Below, piece by piece: positions 21,359 through 34,480 of a stretch of 64,000 nt of DNA (position 1 is its first letter; each line of letters opens with the position of its first letter). The DNA is taken from assembly GCF_023278565.1 (NCBI RefSeq), contig NC_064675.1, positions 1,488,001 to 1,552,000 on the forward strand, in the 5' to 3' direction. The stretch comes from Colletotrichum lupini (Eukaryota; Ascomycota; Sordariomycetes; Glomerellales; Glomerellaceae). Position numbers and translations under genes: made by a program. The notes under the pieces are model-generated. The model worked only from the letters and a program-made list of their open reading frames with translations, was not told the origin of the DNA and did not search any database.

Positions 21359-23901
21359 GATTACCAGAGTTTGTTTGACTCTGTGTGTGTGAGTGTGTGT
21401 CTGCGCACGAGCTCCCGTCGTCGTTGCGTGGGGGTGATCTGATGGGAGGATCGGGGTTGTTGACTGGACGGCAGCAAGACCAGGTGAGAGGATGAGAAAG
21501 ACTAGAAACTCTCGAGGTGTTCTAGCGAATATCTATTGCCGTTGTATTCTGAATGAGCGATCAAATCTCCAGTGCCTTCCGAGTCCGCAGTTTTAAGTTC
21601 AGACCGACCTCGCCTCCACCGCGAGCTAGTGCCCTCGTTGGAAGACCAGCATGAGTCGATGTAATTTGATCTAATGCAACTAGCGGGCATGTTCAATCCC
21701 GCAAGCCGCCGTCCACACAGGGACCGATGAATACCCGCATGAATCCGGTAGGTCAAGTGGAAAGTTGCAAAGAAAAAGAGGAGTAATCTTCAGCTTGTTG
21801 ATGGGGCCGAAGGATCATGTTTGCTGCTTCTCGGAGCTTCAATCCTCGTTTGGGTCGTGTATTGCCTTTGCAATCGGTCAGCACCCGGCCAAGTTGTGGC
21901 AAGACGTGTTGGAATCAGGTTACATTAGCCACCAGAACGCAATCAGGCGGAAGATCTAGAGCCAGCAACTTCATTCTCGTCACGACTGTGTCTGGGGGGC
22001 GGAGAGCTGACCTGCAAAGCGTTGTTCCGCCCCCATTTCTACAATATGTCCAACATGCAGTGCGACCTTTTCCGGGATGATTTCCTCGAGGTTTCGGAAC
22101 CAAGAGCTGCTAGGCAATAAGTGCTGACAAAATTCAGACGTTCCGACTTGGCAGTCTGGTCTTCCCCGTCTCGGAGAGCAGGGAATAGGGCTGTAGACAA
22201 TACAACGCCGGTGAACTTGGCTCGATCCCATCTCGTGCCCACCTCCCCGTTGCATACCAAGTTAATCGACAACAATACTCGCCTCCCGCTATCAACCACA
22301 AAACCACTTTTATCGAAGCAAACAATGACATGCTGCTCTGCTGCTCTGCCGCTCAGCCGCGGGATTTTTTGGATTCTACGAAGGATTCCCACAAACATTG
22401 TTTGCTTCGCCAAGAGCCAGAGTTGCATCCGGTGGGCCTCGCTTCCTGAACGACCTCGAACATGTTGTTGGTCGATGAGGGATAATCCTCTGCCGCGACA
22501 TCAATTCCAACAAGCTCATCTCCGAATCTTTGAACAGCCGCCTCCTTATTCTCCCTTTTCAAATTGTGGAAGGCGAGTCATGCTGGTGAAGCTTGGGCAG
22601 ATTTACTTGCCCTATCCATGGCAAACGCGGGAACCGCTGGTGGTTTTTATAGGCCAAAAATGGGCATGCAAAGTATATTATAACGATCGCCTCCGAGGAA
22701 GCAGAAGCTCTGCTCCGTGACTCCCCTCTCAAGGAAAGGAGGATGATGTTGCCCGTATGACGGAGGTCCTGCTAATCCATTCCGCCTTTTCATGGATACG
22801 CCTCCAGGATATTAGATCCATACGTGTATCAGCAAGGAGTGGGTAATTCCTGTGCCGCACCATGGGTTCCATTCAGGTACGTGTGTTGGGGTCGTTGTCT
22901 TATTCTATCAGCTTTGACCAAGATCTGACGGAAAGGGCGGAGAATCTGAGGGCTCGGTCGCGGATTACTCTGTACCGCAGCAAATCTCTTGAGTCTTCAC
23001 CACCCCTGATCCCAAGCACAATGATGGGTGGCTGCGAGAGCGAGGGTAACTGGTAGCCGGGACCCAATGGGCATGACGTTTCTCTATCTTGGAGATTGGA
23101 GCCATCGGTCCTTTTGTCAGGGCTGTCCCAACCCCTTGTCGACCCCAGTTTCGGCGGCCCGCTTTGTGACTGGTCATTCTCCTCTTCTACCATACTACGT
23201 ACCTTACACCAGCCCAACTGCCGGGGCTGGACCAGCAATCCCAGTCCATAGAGACAACTTCCAACACTCTCCAACAACGGAACCTTATTATGAGTTCGGA
23301 CCAAACTTCTCGATCGGGGCGTCGATCGTACAGCAAACACTGTGCCTCTTATTAGTTTTGGAAGGGCAGCGATCCCACGAATGAGAAGCTGCTCGGTTGC
23401 GCAACAACCAGGTCAAGATCTCGAGCAATAAGCACAGCAAGTATGGTTTTAACAGGAAATCGAGTGCACTACACCAAAGAAAGCCTATCCTGGCGCTGAA
23501 GCATAGACCTCATAAGTATTTGACCGTTGAGATGAATACCAATTACATGAGTCGCGCCAGATCACACTTATCGAGACTCCAGGAGTTCTCAAAGGGACCT
23601 TGAGTGATCCATGCTTCCTGCACGGCACCGTCCAGAGTTCATCCCGTTAAAAGAGAAGATGTGGGAGAAAGTGCTTGAAGCATGCAATTTCGTCGAAGGG
23701 GGAGGCCCGAATTTTCTACGTTGGACCCTGGTCCTTTACACCCTCGGTACACCCGAATGTGGCCACGGACTATGGCAGGTGAATTCCGTCAGAACTCAGT
23801 ACGATAACATGTATATACGCTAGATCGGGTGCTGCTCTTTTTTTCCCCCATTAGACCCAAGATTCCGGTTGCTTGCGAATCTGAACTATTTTACTGGCAA
23901 C
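21359..23901. other. 2.5-kb intergenic region between divergent genes
   Basis: Between the minus-strand BBE-like gene and the plus-strand rhodopsin-like gene. A GT/GTGTGT microsatellite lies at about 21375-21400. ORFs up to 199 residues (22121-22720, plus) and several overlapping minus-strand ORFs around 22000-22560 exist, but composition and lack of motifs give no support for a gene. A short or species-specific gene cannot be excluded. Confidence 0.4.
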
Positions 23902-25417
23902 ATGTCTGAAGTCTCTGTGATCCCAGCCCCGCCGGGCGTCACGGTCGACTTTGACCACCCGAGGCAGCAAAAGGTGCTGGAGCATTACCTGCTCTTTGGT
24001 GTTGGTGGTACTATTGCCTTCATTGCCCTGTGCCAAAGATTTTACACCAAATTATTCCTTTCAAAAGGGCTGCAAGTTGACGATGGTGAGTTTACCTTGG
24101 TTGATCGACCTAGTATTTCGCCAAAAAACTGACTATTGAAAGCTTTCATGTTTCTGGGATGGGTAAGTTCGGCTCGACGATCCACTGATCGCTGTTCAGC
24201 TCCTTGGCTACCAGATCATTGTCTAACCTTCCTTCACTCAGGGTGCCTCCGTGGTCACTCAAGCAATGCTTGTTGGTATGTCTGGCCCATCTTGCATGCT
24301 GTAGGTCACTTGAAGCTGACCAGAGTTCTGCAGCTTCTATTGCTGAAGGTGGCATGTGCGCTCATGCCTGGGAGATGCCAATGTCAAGATTCGTGCGCTA
24401 CTCCATCGTCAGTCAATCGCAAAAGCCCCTAATTGCCATAGGATGCTGACATGATACAGACAACCTACGTAACAGCGCCCGTCTTCATGCTGTGCAATGG
24501 CTTTACAAAATTGTCTCTTTTGACATTTTATCTTCATCTTTCACCCCAGAAGTGGTTTAAAGTAGCAGTATGGACGGGTATTGCTGTGGTTTCGCTGTAT
24601 ACAGCATGCATCACTATCCTGATGCTGTTCCACTGCAATCCCGTCAGGAAAGCTTTTGACTTCACCATCACCGGCGGAAAGTGCCTCGACGTTGGCATTC
24701 TGTACATGGCCACGGCTGTGTCTAATATCATCACTGATGTCATGCTGTTCATTCTTCCGATGCCTATGATCTTCAGTCTTCGCATGAAGATGGCATCAAA
24801 GATTGGGGCCGTTATAATCTTTGCTATTGGATCAATGTAGGCGGCACTTATCCCTCAAAGCTCAATCAAGTATTTCCCACTGACTTCATGAAAAGGACCG
24901 TGGCGACTTCCATCGTTAGATTGACCTACCTACCCCCACTACTCGTCAGTGTAGATCCGTCATGGGATGCTGCCCCTGCGAATATCTGGACGTAAGTGCT
25001 CCTGATCACTGCTTTCTTTGCCTCTTCATTGTCCTAACCCCTGCTCTGAATAGTTTCGTTGAAGCCAACCTCTTTGTGATTTGCGGCTCGATGCCCACCC
25101 TACGAAAGTTCTTCAAGCATTTCGCGCCAAAGCTTATGGGCTCCTCCACGAACCCATCATCTTACGCAGTCGGCGGTTATCGAATGTCATACGCGCATCA
25201 AAGATCAACGAATGCCATGAAAAGCCGTCAAAGAAAACAATACGAACAGTTTCCGGACGAGAACGAAATGCATACCTTCCACTCCGATCGCAAGAGGATG
25301 AACGAAGAAGACCCCGGCTTCTCATCCGTAGTAGTTGCCGGTGGGAGGGAGAGCGCCGACGATATGAGCGACAAGGCGATTCTACAGACCAAAACCGTCA
25401 CGATACAGCGTGATTGA
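23902..25417 (+). CDS. Rhodopsin-like seven-transmembrane protein (SAT4 / PTH11-related family)
   Basis: Seven exons, 23902-24085, 24143-24162, 24242-24275, 24334-24407, 24460-24836, 24896-24991 and 25054-25417, keep frame and give 382 residues. Features in order: extracellular N-terminus; TM1 HYLLFGVGGTIAFIALC; two very small exons encoding the short TM2 part; the loop GGMCAHAWEMP; TM3 VFMLCNGFTKLSLLTFYLHL, the family hallmark; TM4 VAVWTGIAVVSLYTACI; CNPVRKAF; TM5 LYMATAVSNIITDVMLFILP; TM6 KIGAVIIFAIGSMTVATSIV RL; TM7 with ANIWTFVEANLFVICGSMPTLR. The cytoplasmic tail is about 110 residues, charged and Ser-rich. Fungal members include PTH11-like surface sensors, but this protein lacks a CFEM domain, and its ligand is unknown. 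Located in membranes, probably plasma membrane. Confidence 0.88.
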
Positions 25418-27400
25418 GGGGCACATATTCGTAATGTCTAATGATTCGGGCCGGGATTTAGAGGACACAAAATTCGCATCGGACTGGAGTTTGGGCGGGG
25501 TTGTACTGGGAAAATTGTTTTGAGCGACGTTATCGTATGATAAAGCCAGGACTGCACACACATTGTAAAAGATAATGCATCAAATTATATTGTACAACCG
25601 CTGCGGCTTGCCCTCAGTGTGAACCTAGACCAAGAGTAAGCATCTGTAAGTCCAGAATTCCCACAGAATTCATATACTTTGGCGGCACTAGAAGCAATAC
25701 AATCGCGCTGTCTCGGCTACCGTAGCCGGGCTAAACTGCAACAAATCCAGAGCTCTAGTAAGCTGTGTTCCGAACTGCCCTGTTAAGTTCCCGTTTGACT
25801 GACGTCTTGACTCCGTTTCTGTCGGCCTCGATTATAGGTCTAAGTTCAGGATTTGTGACTCGATCGTACGACAGCTCTGTAAATCACCTGCACGAGCCTT
25901 GTCGCCATGGTCCTGAAGATCGAAGTGTCCGTACAAGCGTTTCCCGTATCTCGTATGCCGGAAGTGGCGGACGGCAGATATTTTCCCGTCAGCAATTAGG
26001 TGGGATAGGGGTTGATAAAGTACTCACTTTCTAGGTCATTCCGGCTAAAGCCGAGAGGATTCAGGACACTGCTCTCCCAGAAGCCCTCTGAGAGTTTGAT
26101 AAAAACTTCCAAACTCTAACAGAAAGACTGGGACTCCCATCAATCTGGGTTCTGACTAGATTACAGCGGCTGTTTTCGCGGGCATCGTTGACATGGAGCC
26201 CCTTGTCTGCAGATTACGGTGGTGATGGTTCGGAATCAGCCGAGCAAATCTCTTGGCGAGTCGTGACCCCCTTTCCCCGTTATTGGCTTCGAGTGGGGCA
26301 GGGCCGACGGCGGGTCTAAGCCGAGGATGTTCGAGGGTCCTACTGTAGCAGCAGCGCATTACCTAAGGCTTCCTCAGCCACAGTGGCTCAGGCTAGTCTA
26401 CCATAGTATTCCGTGTATCTCCCAGCTATTGCGGCATCACGCCGTCAATGACAGGTTCTTTGGAAGTACGGAGTAAGAATTGTGTCTCTATTAACTTACC
26501 CCTCCTCTCTTTAGGTCTTCAAGTTATAACTTGGAGTCGTTGTGTTAGCATTCAGACGGTAAAACTCATCCTGGTGGGATATGCATGCCCAGAACATTGA
26601 GTATTTGCATCAGCATTTATATTCCGTTTCGTTGGCGCGAATGTCAACAAAGTCATTGTGCTGCTATATTTTTCAAACCATCTTTTTCCTAGCCTTCCAC
26701 GAAGCGACAATTTTGAATCATTGAAAGACCTGATTATCGAATTTTCTCGGTGGTATATCGAGCTGAAAATCATAATGTGTCTTTGCAGGTGCGTCTGATG
26801 AATTGCCTCAGCTTACAATTCGGCCTGTTCAATATATTGTTTTCCGGAGTCCGCCCTGCGGTGCAAGCCATCGAAGGCGAACTGCATCCCCAGTAACCAC
26901 AGAACAAACACAAACGATAAGTGCTTAGAAATCAGGAGTGGAAAAATAGGCACTGGTCTGGGTGATATGTTCCTGCAGGGGGCTTATAAATCTATGAGCG
27001 TGCAGCCGGTCGGTCACGGACACCAATATGCAGATTCCTCCGAGTGATTGCACCTCCACAGTCAGCTCACACCTCCAGTGAGCTGCTGCAACTCTGAACA
27101 ACCGCAAAAAACGCGTAACAGACCGGCCAGAACTGCTATGAGTTATCGAGCCTCGCCAGAGGTCAGGAGTTCTGAAGAAGGAGTCTAGAAGCGACCGCGA
27201 TTGATTATGAAGCAAAGTAACGCTTCAGCACTTGCGATGAGCTCCTATGCTTTGACAAACTCGTGCCGTCGGCTGGGTTGTACATTTTCCTTCTGACTTC
27301 TCTCTTGGTTTGAGATGATAGACGTCAAGTCGCCATGTTTCGAACATCGTGTCTCCTTGTCATACAGTGATCCACCCTTCACAGTTACGTTCCTCACAAG
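25418..27400. other. 2-kb intergenic region upstream of copia copy B
   Basis: No gene, RNA or repeat could be supported; ORFs are short and mutually overlapping. It also includes the original promoter region of the glutathione S-transferase relic, now split off by the insertion at 27406. Confidence 0.45.
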
Positions 27401-27405
27401 CAAAG
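27401..27405. repeat. Target-site duplication (left) of copia copy B
   Basis: CAAAG, repeated exactly at 34419-34423 on the other side of the element. Confidence 0.93.
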
Positions 27406-27607
27406 TGTCGGATTGGAAGTCCAATTCGACCGCGGCATACAGCCGACTGCGCAGGGGCCAATTAGGGGCCCTATTTACGATTATCGTAGCTAGCCTAACC
27501 TATAGTTAGAACCTCCTTTTTATACCTACGTAAATATTTATATAGTTTAATTAATCTCTTCGTTACTTACGGTTCGAACTAACTACCTTATTATAAAGAT
27601 ATTAATA
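27406..27607 (+). repeat. 5' LTR of copia copy B (202 bp)
   Basis: Starts TGTCGGATTGGAAG and ends GATATTAATA. The outer 70 bp are free of visible RIP; the inner part is AT-shifted relative to the 3' LTR. Confidence 0.93.
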
Positions 27608-30600
27608 CTAATTAGTAATTAAATTCTATTATTATAAATCGATAAGGTATTTTATTATATAAAAAAAACGACCTCTTAATATTATACGGAATAAGAGACT
27701 CGTACTAATTAACCTTACGGAAGTAAATAAAAAAGGAGGCAATTCTTAAATACTATACGGAATTAAGTAATTATAGCCTTTTACTACCTACGAGAGGTTA
27801 ACGTTTACTACGTTAAACTACGTTAATTAACAGAACTGCTTAAGTAATTAGTTTTTTTACTATCGCCCCGAGTAGCTTTTTTACTAAACGACTTTTTCCG
27901 TAGCCGGCCCGCAATTAGAAATTAACTAGTTAAATTAGTAAAAAAAAATACTTACGTAACGACTACCTACCTAATTAATTAGCGCAACGAACGAGCTTAA
28001 TAATATAATATAAAAAAATATTATACGATTAAAAAAGGGGATCTCTAAACGTAAATATTCTTAATTAGTAATAAAGGTAACCCTATAGGAATTATTAAGC
28101 TAAGAGATCTATAGTATATAGAAAAGTTTATTATTATAAGGATTTTATAAGTATACCCTTAAGCCCGCGATCTAAATAACCTCCTTATAGCTCCCTTAAC
28201 TACTCCCCGGGTATTACTTAGGAATATAGTATAAGGGATGGTTTAACGAGGGAGGAGGGGATTTAGAAGTCCTAATAATATCGAATTAAAAATATTACGG
28301 ATCTCGGAGATTAACCTAAGAAGAAGGCGGCTACTCTAAAGTAGTCTTATAACCTCCCGCTAGAGTTACTATTAACTTAAAAAAAAGCTAAAAAAATAAG
28401 GATTTAAAAAAAAAAAAAGAATCCTCTAGAAAGGCCGCTAAAGGGCTTCTTTTTATATTAGCTCTTAGCACGAGATTACTAATTTTAAGAAATCGGTAAT
28501 TAGTAAAAATCCTAAGACTAATTACTATATTTTATTATAGTAATATAAACGTCTATTACTACTATTATTAAAAAGAACTACTAGAACCTACCCTTTTATA
28601 TTAAATAAAAAAGAGAATTTTAGTAAGTACGATAGTTAGTAATTTAAAAGGGTAGTAGTAATCGCTAGAAATAGTAAAAACGAGAGTAGTAGCGAGATAG
28701 CGAGAAGAAGCGGGAATCTCCTAGACCTTAATAAATTCGTTAGGTAGTAAAAGTACGGATTTATTATAACTAGCGCGCGGATTAAATATATTCTTATTAA
28801 AATTAAATACGCTAGCGATTATTAATATAGGTATAAGCTAGAGCACGACCCTTAGTAAGTTAGGGTAAAGAAGAAAAGGATAAAACCCGATCCTAAATAG
28901 AATCCTAATCCCTTATAAGTAAGTAAATATTAACCCGGACTATTAGGGGACGTAAATATATAGAATCGCGGATTAGCCTAACGGTAAGTAAATTAACGTA
29001 GTATTAATCTATTTAACTAAGGTTTATAAGAAAAAGGGGCTATAGGGGTAACCCCTATTTTACGAGATCGTAAACGACCTTAGTTACTAATTAGATAAAT
29101 AGTTCGCGAGCGCAAGCCTAGGAATTATAAAAGTAATTAATAGATTTTTTTATAAATAAGGGGTATTACTAGCGTAACTATAATTATAAGAACTATATAA
29201 AATACTAGTAGCGATAATTATAAAGGAGGAATTCGTGCTATAGAACTAGGTATAGGTTAATAGAGCGTATAATCGCTTTTATAAATTTAGAAAAAGGGTG
29301 AACGACTTAGATTTCCTCCCTATAATTACTAATAAAAATCTATTATTATAAAAAGATATACTAGGGTAAAATATAGTATTAGAAGTACGATAATTAATAA
29401 TTCTACTTATTTCGATTTATAACTCGTTACCGTTACTAATACGAAATTCGGCGCTAATCGGTTAATAAAAAAAGAGGTAAATAACTCGAAGTTACTAATA
29501 GTACGTAACGACGCAGGGATTATATATAAATACTAAAAATCTAGTAGCGAATACGAGGTAATTTATAGACTTTAAAAAGATCTTCCTAAAAGAGAAATTA
29601 TACTCTAGGGGGAAGTATAAGGTCTTATAAAAAACCCTAACGATATTTTACGATTATTATAAAAAAGTCGGAATTAGGGAATATTAGTACTATTTGGTAA
29701 TTAATATCGTACTCGTAAGCAAAGCCTTTAATTATTATTATAAAGTAGTACGTAATTTTAATTAAAACGACTTTCTTAGTATAATTAATGCAATCTAAAG
29801 CCGCTTTAAGACCTATAATAAGAACCTAGAGCTCCTATTTAAGCTACGAGTAATTTCTTTCGTATCTATAGCTAGGATAATAGAGGGTAAATCGTAAGTA
29901 AAGATCTTTAAAAAGCTTATCGATCGAATTAATAAGCTAGTAAAAACCTAGCTAAATAAGGGGATAAACGAGCGGAAAGTTAGATATTTTTATACCGTAG
30001 TCTAGCGTATATTAAAGGTAAAAATAACCCTATACTAAGTACTTAAAAACTATAAGACGCTCTACTCGAGGCTAAGATTTAGTTTTAATATTAAGGTAAG
30101 AATGCCGCGCTAAACCTATTTCTAAGTATATAACGGCCCTTATTAATAATATTAAGTCGATTAAACGTATAATAAGAAAAGAAAAGAGGCTAAATATAGT
30201 AATCGCTAGTAAGGAGGCTAAGATTTATTAAATAAGTAGAGATTTAACTTACGGGTAGGGTAATAAAAAAAGTAATACTATATTTATAAAAAAGATAGAT
30301 ATTAGTTAAGTAACTACTCTAAAGAAGAGCGTATTAAATTATATAAATAGTATAAAAAGTTAAGGGTAGTAAATAATAAAACTAACTCTCGTTAGTTTAA
30401 CTAATTCTTTATTATATATAAGGGCAGATCCGGGGGTACGGAACCTAGCGACGGTAGCTAAAGTAGCGGCCTAAAGTATATACCCCCTAGGGGAGATTCG
30501 GAAGATAAGGAAGATCTTACCCCCTATATTAACGAATTAGATTATAATAAAATTAACGATATTAACTACTCTTTTTTTACCCCGTTAGCCTCTAGAGGAT

Positions 30601-33600
30601 ATACGAAGCTAAACGAATAGAGGGTAGTAAAAGCTCTTAATAAGTAGGCTTTTATTTATAAATAGTAAGAGAAGGTCCCTTAAATAACGGATACGGAAGC
30701 GGCTAAAAGGGCGAATTTAATAGTACCGAAGCCTATTCTCTTAATAAATAAAGAGAAGATACTATTTTTTTTAATATTTAAAGAAAAGGAATATAGTATT
30801 AAGTAAATCTAAGGGCAGCTAGAGGGGTCCTTTTTATACTACTTAAATTACTTAAATACTAAGCTTATATAAGTATTTTATACGAGCGAAAAGTACGGCC
30901 TAAATAATTTTTATAAGATTATTTTAAATATTAAAGTATTATAATAATTAATAAAAAGAAAAGGGTAATTCTAAGCGCTATAGAAAATCGTATTAATAAT
31001 ACTTAATACGTCGATAGTAGGTATTACGAGGATTAGCTTCGGCCTAAGTAAGGAAATCGTCGCCCTAAGTATAATAAAAATAGAAACGCACTTCGGAACG
31101 ATAACTTTCTATATCCTACCCGTTAATACCCCATTTCTCCTATATTTAAAAAATATAGATCGACTAAGTATTATATTTAATAATACGAGGAATAGAATCT
31201 CTAGCCGTAAGTACTTCGAAATAGTTAAACGACGATAGGGGTATGCGTTTATAAGGCTTATTAATAATACGAAGTTAATTAATTACCTAACGGAAAGTAA
31301 GCTTAGATAACTATATTAGAAATTTAGCTACCCGTTAATTACGAGGCTATATAACTTCTTAAAGTATTTAGGTAATAATAATATTAAAATAGGGGCGCTA
31401 GAGTAGTTAATAAAAGTATATTACTAATACTAAATAAATACGCAGAGCCTATATAAATTTAAATTTAAATTACGTAATAAGCTTAACTTTAATTAAGAGA
31501 TCGTTATTAATATTTTCTATTTAAATAGTTAACCGGTCTTATATATAATTAACGAGGCTATATTATTTTAAATAGGGCAATTCCTACGGGATTTATAAGT
31601 AAAAATAGTATAAATAGCTTTATAAAAAAGCTAAATTAATATATACTAAGGACTACTAAATAGTATTAGAACCGACGCTAGTATTAGTTTTAAATTAGTA
31701 AAATTTAAGGTAAATATAACGGCCTACGGTATATAGTTAAAAGTCGTGCCCGTCGAAGCGTACTATAGTATTAAAAAAGTAAAAAGGGCGCACTAGTAAT
31801 TAAAAAGAGCGTTTAAAATTATTAAAAAAGAAAATCCTAATTCCGACGACGACGAATACCTCTAAATAGTACTTAAATACTATAACGATATTATAGGGCC
31901 TAACGGGCTTATACCGACGCTTTTAATATTTAGAGTATATTTAAGAACGACCTTAGCCTCGCTATTATTATTAAACGTAAGCTAGCGAGCTTAAGTAGTT
32001 AAAAAAATAATACGGGTACTGTGCGAAGTAAGCGTAAAAAGGTAAGTTAATAAGGTAATTACTATACGTAATAGGCCTAATATAGGGGTTAATTTAAATA
32101 TATCTTTAAATTTAGATATACGAGTATAATACGAAATTACTTAATAATAGGCTAAGCTATATAAATTAATTTCCGTTAACGAGCGTTTTTATATAGTTAT
32201 AAGAGATCGTAACTAGCTACTTAAGGTATTAATTACGGTAGTTAGACTATATTATATAGATCCTATCGAGGTGATTTCTAGCCTATAAAAAAAAGAAAAG
32301 CTAAGGGAAGTTATATAACACGCGGCAGAGGTATAGGAAATCATCCTTAACGAAATCGTCGTAGTAGTATTAATAAACGACGAGGAAAAGGAAATTACTA
32401 AAAGGGTACTAATACTACTAGCGAGACGTCGCGGGAGACCACGACGGTAAGTACTAACGTAGCAATTTATTACTAATAACGAGGTAATTAACACCTTTTA
32501 TATAGTAAAAAAGAAAGCCGATTTCGAGCTAGTAGTTAAACTACGTAAAAAAGGCGTAATTATAACTACTAAAAAGCCGTATAAGGGATTAGATCTTATT
32601 AAAATAAACACTTTGCGCGATCGAGGGGTCTATCGATTTATCCTCTACGATTTAGAAAAGTATATAAACCTCTGCATATTTAAATCGCAAATAGTTTATA
32701 AAATTAAAAAAAAAGGAATACCCTAACTATACGAGAAGTCTAGATACGTAATTTAGGGATATAGTAACGTTAAAAAGGCGGCGCTACTTATATAATTACT
32801 TACTATATAGCGCTATAACTAACGATTAATAATAATACTAATAGTATTATTATAAAAAAAGGGATACGAGATTTAGAGCCGTAATATTACCTAGGTATAT
32901 ACCCAATTAGCTATAGGGCTTATAAAGAAAATCCTAGCCTATTTACCGAAGGAAATGGCTAGTAAGTACTTAGAAGGTATAATTATTAAAGTGCTTAAGC
33001 TACTATATAGGCTCGCAGAATCGGGCACCTATTAGTAGGCTACTTACTATAATTTTTATATTAATTAATTATTAATAATTACCTCTACGTATAACCCGTA
33101 CTTACTAATTGCGGAGTACGAAGGTAACTAATTTAGGATCGTCGGAATATAGACCGATAATATATTAAGCCTATTTAATATTAACTTTATAAAAAAGGAG
33201 GATAAGGAGCTCTAAAAAGCGGGCTTTATAATAAAGCTAAAAGAGGTCCTTATAATAAATACCCCCCTAGTATTTAACGGCGGGATTTTTATAATTAAAG
33301 GGGAAACCGTCGTTTTTTAGTAAAAAGGGTAGGGCGAGAAGATTAACCTCGTTAATTTAAAAATAACTAATATTAAAAAGCGGTATAAGGCTAAGCTTAT
33401 GCGAGGGGTATATATTATAAGTATTTATTAACCTAAGGTAACTTTTAATTATATTAGGGTAGCGCAGGCTATAGATCTAACTAAATAAAACGTTAAGGTA
33501 CTTAATAAACGGCTTAAGTAGTAGTAAACGAATCTTAATTAAGGTCTCGTCTACTACCTAATCGACCTTATAACTAATAAGCTCTACGTCTTTATTAATA

Positions 33601-33737
33601 GGTTATTTATAAATAATAACGACCTTACTTCGTAATTAAGGTATATTATTATCTTAGTTAACGAGAGTATGGGCGAGAGCGAATTTACTATATATAGTAA
33701 TATAATCTACTACTCGTTAACTAAAAATAAGTAAATA

Positions 33738-33956
33738 ATGAGAAATATACTAGCGTCGGAGGTCTATAGTATAGTTAATAGCGTTAACCTCTCTTATATA
33801 ATTTTAATAACGCTAAAAAAGATTATTAATCGAATTAACCTTCTACCTATTTTAACGGTTATTTATACCAATTCCTACTCGCTATATAAATACCTCGTTA
33901 AATTAAAAATAACGAAGGAAAAGAGGCTTATAATCGATATTATAGCCCTTAGGTAA
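33738..33956 (+). pseudogene. Surviving RNase H fragment of copia copy B
   Basis: The longest ORF left in the element, 72 residues. It contains ASEVYSIVNS and TNSYSLYKYLVKLKITKEKR, which correspond to the RNase H core of Ty1/copia polyproteins (ASELYAM..., TDSKSLYD.LVKL...TKEKRL). The catalytic Asp of TDS has become Asn, a G-to-A change as expected from RIP. Confidence 0.8.
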
Positions 33957-34216
33957 TCGTATAAAAAGCGCGAGATATTTAAAATCCGTTAGATTAATAG
34001 TGAAGATAACCTCGCAGACGCTTTTATAAAAGTAGTACTAAATAAGGAATTAAAATAATTCGTAAGTAGCGGAAAAGTTATTATATAAATAGAGGGATAG
34101 GTTATATAAAAAGAGAAGAGAAAAGGGGGAAAAGGAGACGACTTAGTAAATAGGCCCGAGGTCGAATTATATCTCTAACCGTAGCGGTTAAATCGATAAA
34201 AGAAAGAGAAAGTTAG

Positions 34217-34418
34217 TATCGGATTAGAAGTCTAATTTAACTATAGTATATAGCCGACTGCGTAGGGGCTAATTAAGGGCCTTATTTATAATTATCGTAG
34301 CTAGCCTAACCTACGGTTAGAACCTCCTTTTTATACCTACGTAAATATTTATATAGTCCAATTAATCTCTTCGTCACCTACGGTTCGAACTAACTACCCT
34401 GTTATAGGGATACTAACA
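34217..34418 (+). repeat. 3' LTR of copia copy B (202 bp)
   Basis: Begins TATCGGATTAG and ends GGGATACTAACA; here the outer right end is the GC-richer, spared side. Confidence 0.93.
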
Positions 34419-34423
34419 CAAAG
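34419..34423. repeat. Target-site duplication (right) of copia copy B
   Basis: CAAAG, identical to 27401-27405. Confidence 0.93.
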
Positions 34424-34480
34424 AATCTTCAATCTCTCTTGGATAAATACTTCGTTAAATTCAAGGCTTACTAACTCACA

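Larger units (their letters stand above)
27406..34418 (+). mobile_element. Ty1/copia LTR retrotransposon copy B, structurally complete, RIP-inactivated
   Basis: 7013 bp with 202-bp LTRs (27406-27607, 34217-34418), terminal TG...CA and a CAAAG target duplication. A purine-rich tract precedes the 3' LTR (about 34195-34216). Reading through stops, the plus strand shows domains in copia order. The aspartic protease region (around 31000-31190) retains FILPVNTPFLLYLKN-type sequence. Integrase lies at 31290-31700, reverse transcriptase at about 32550-33400 (LKLLYRLAESGTY, then STYNPYLL and QTDNILSLF), and RNase H at 33740-34060 (ASEVYSIVNSVNLSYI, YTNSYSLYKYLVKLK, INSEDNLADAFIK). Integrase before reverse transcriptase identifies Ty1/copia, not gypsy. 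Differences between its two LTRs are all transitions as compared by eye. It landed about 60 bp upstream of the start codon of the glutathione S-transferase relic. Confidence 0.95.

Noticed and set aside
22121..22720. 199-residue plus-strand ORF in the large intergenic region
   Set aside because: Random-looking composition, no domain, several other ORFs of equal quality overlap it on both strands.
34380..34400. GGTTCGAAC in the LTRs as a tRNA-type B box
   Set aside because: It recurs in every LTR copy, and no tRNA cloverleaf or A box at the right distance could be built.
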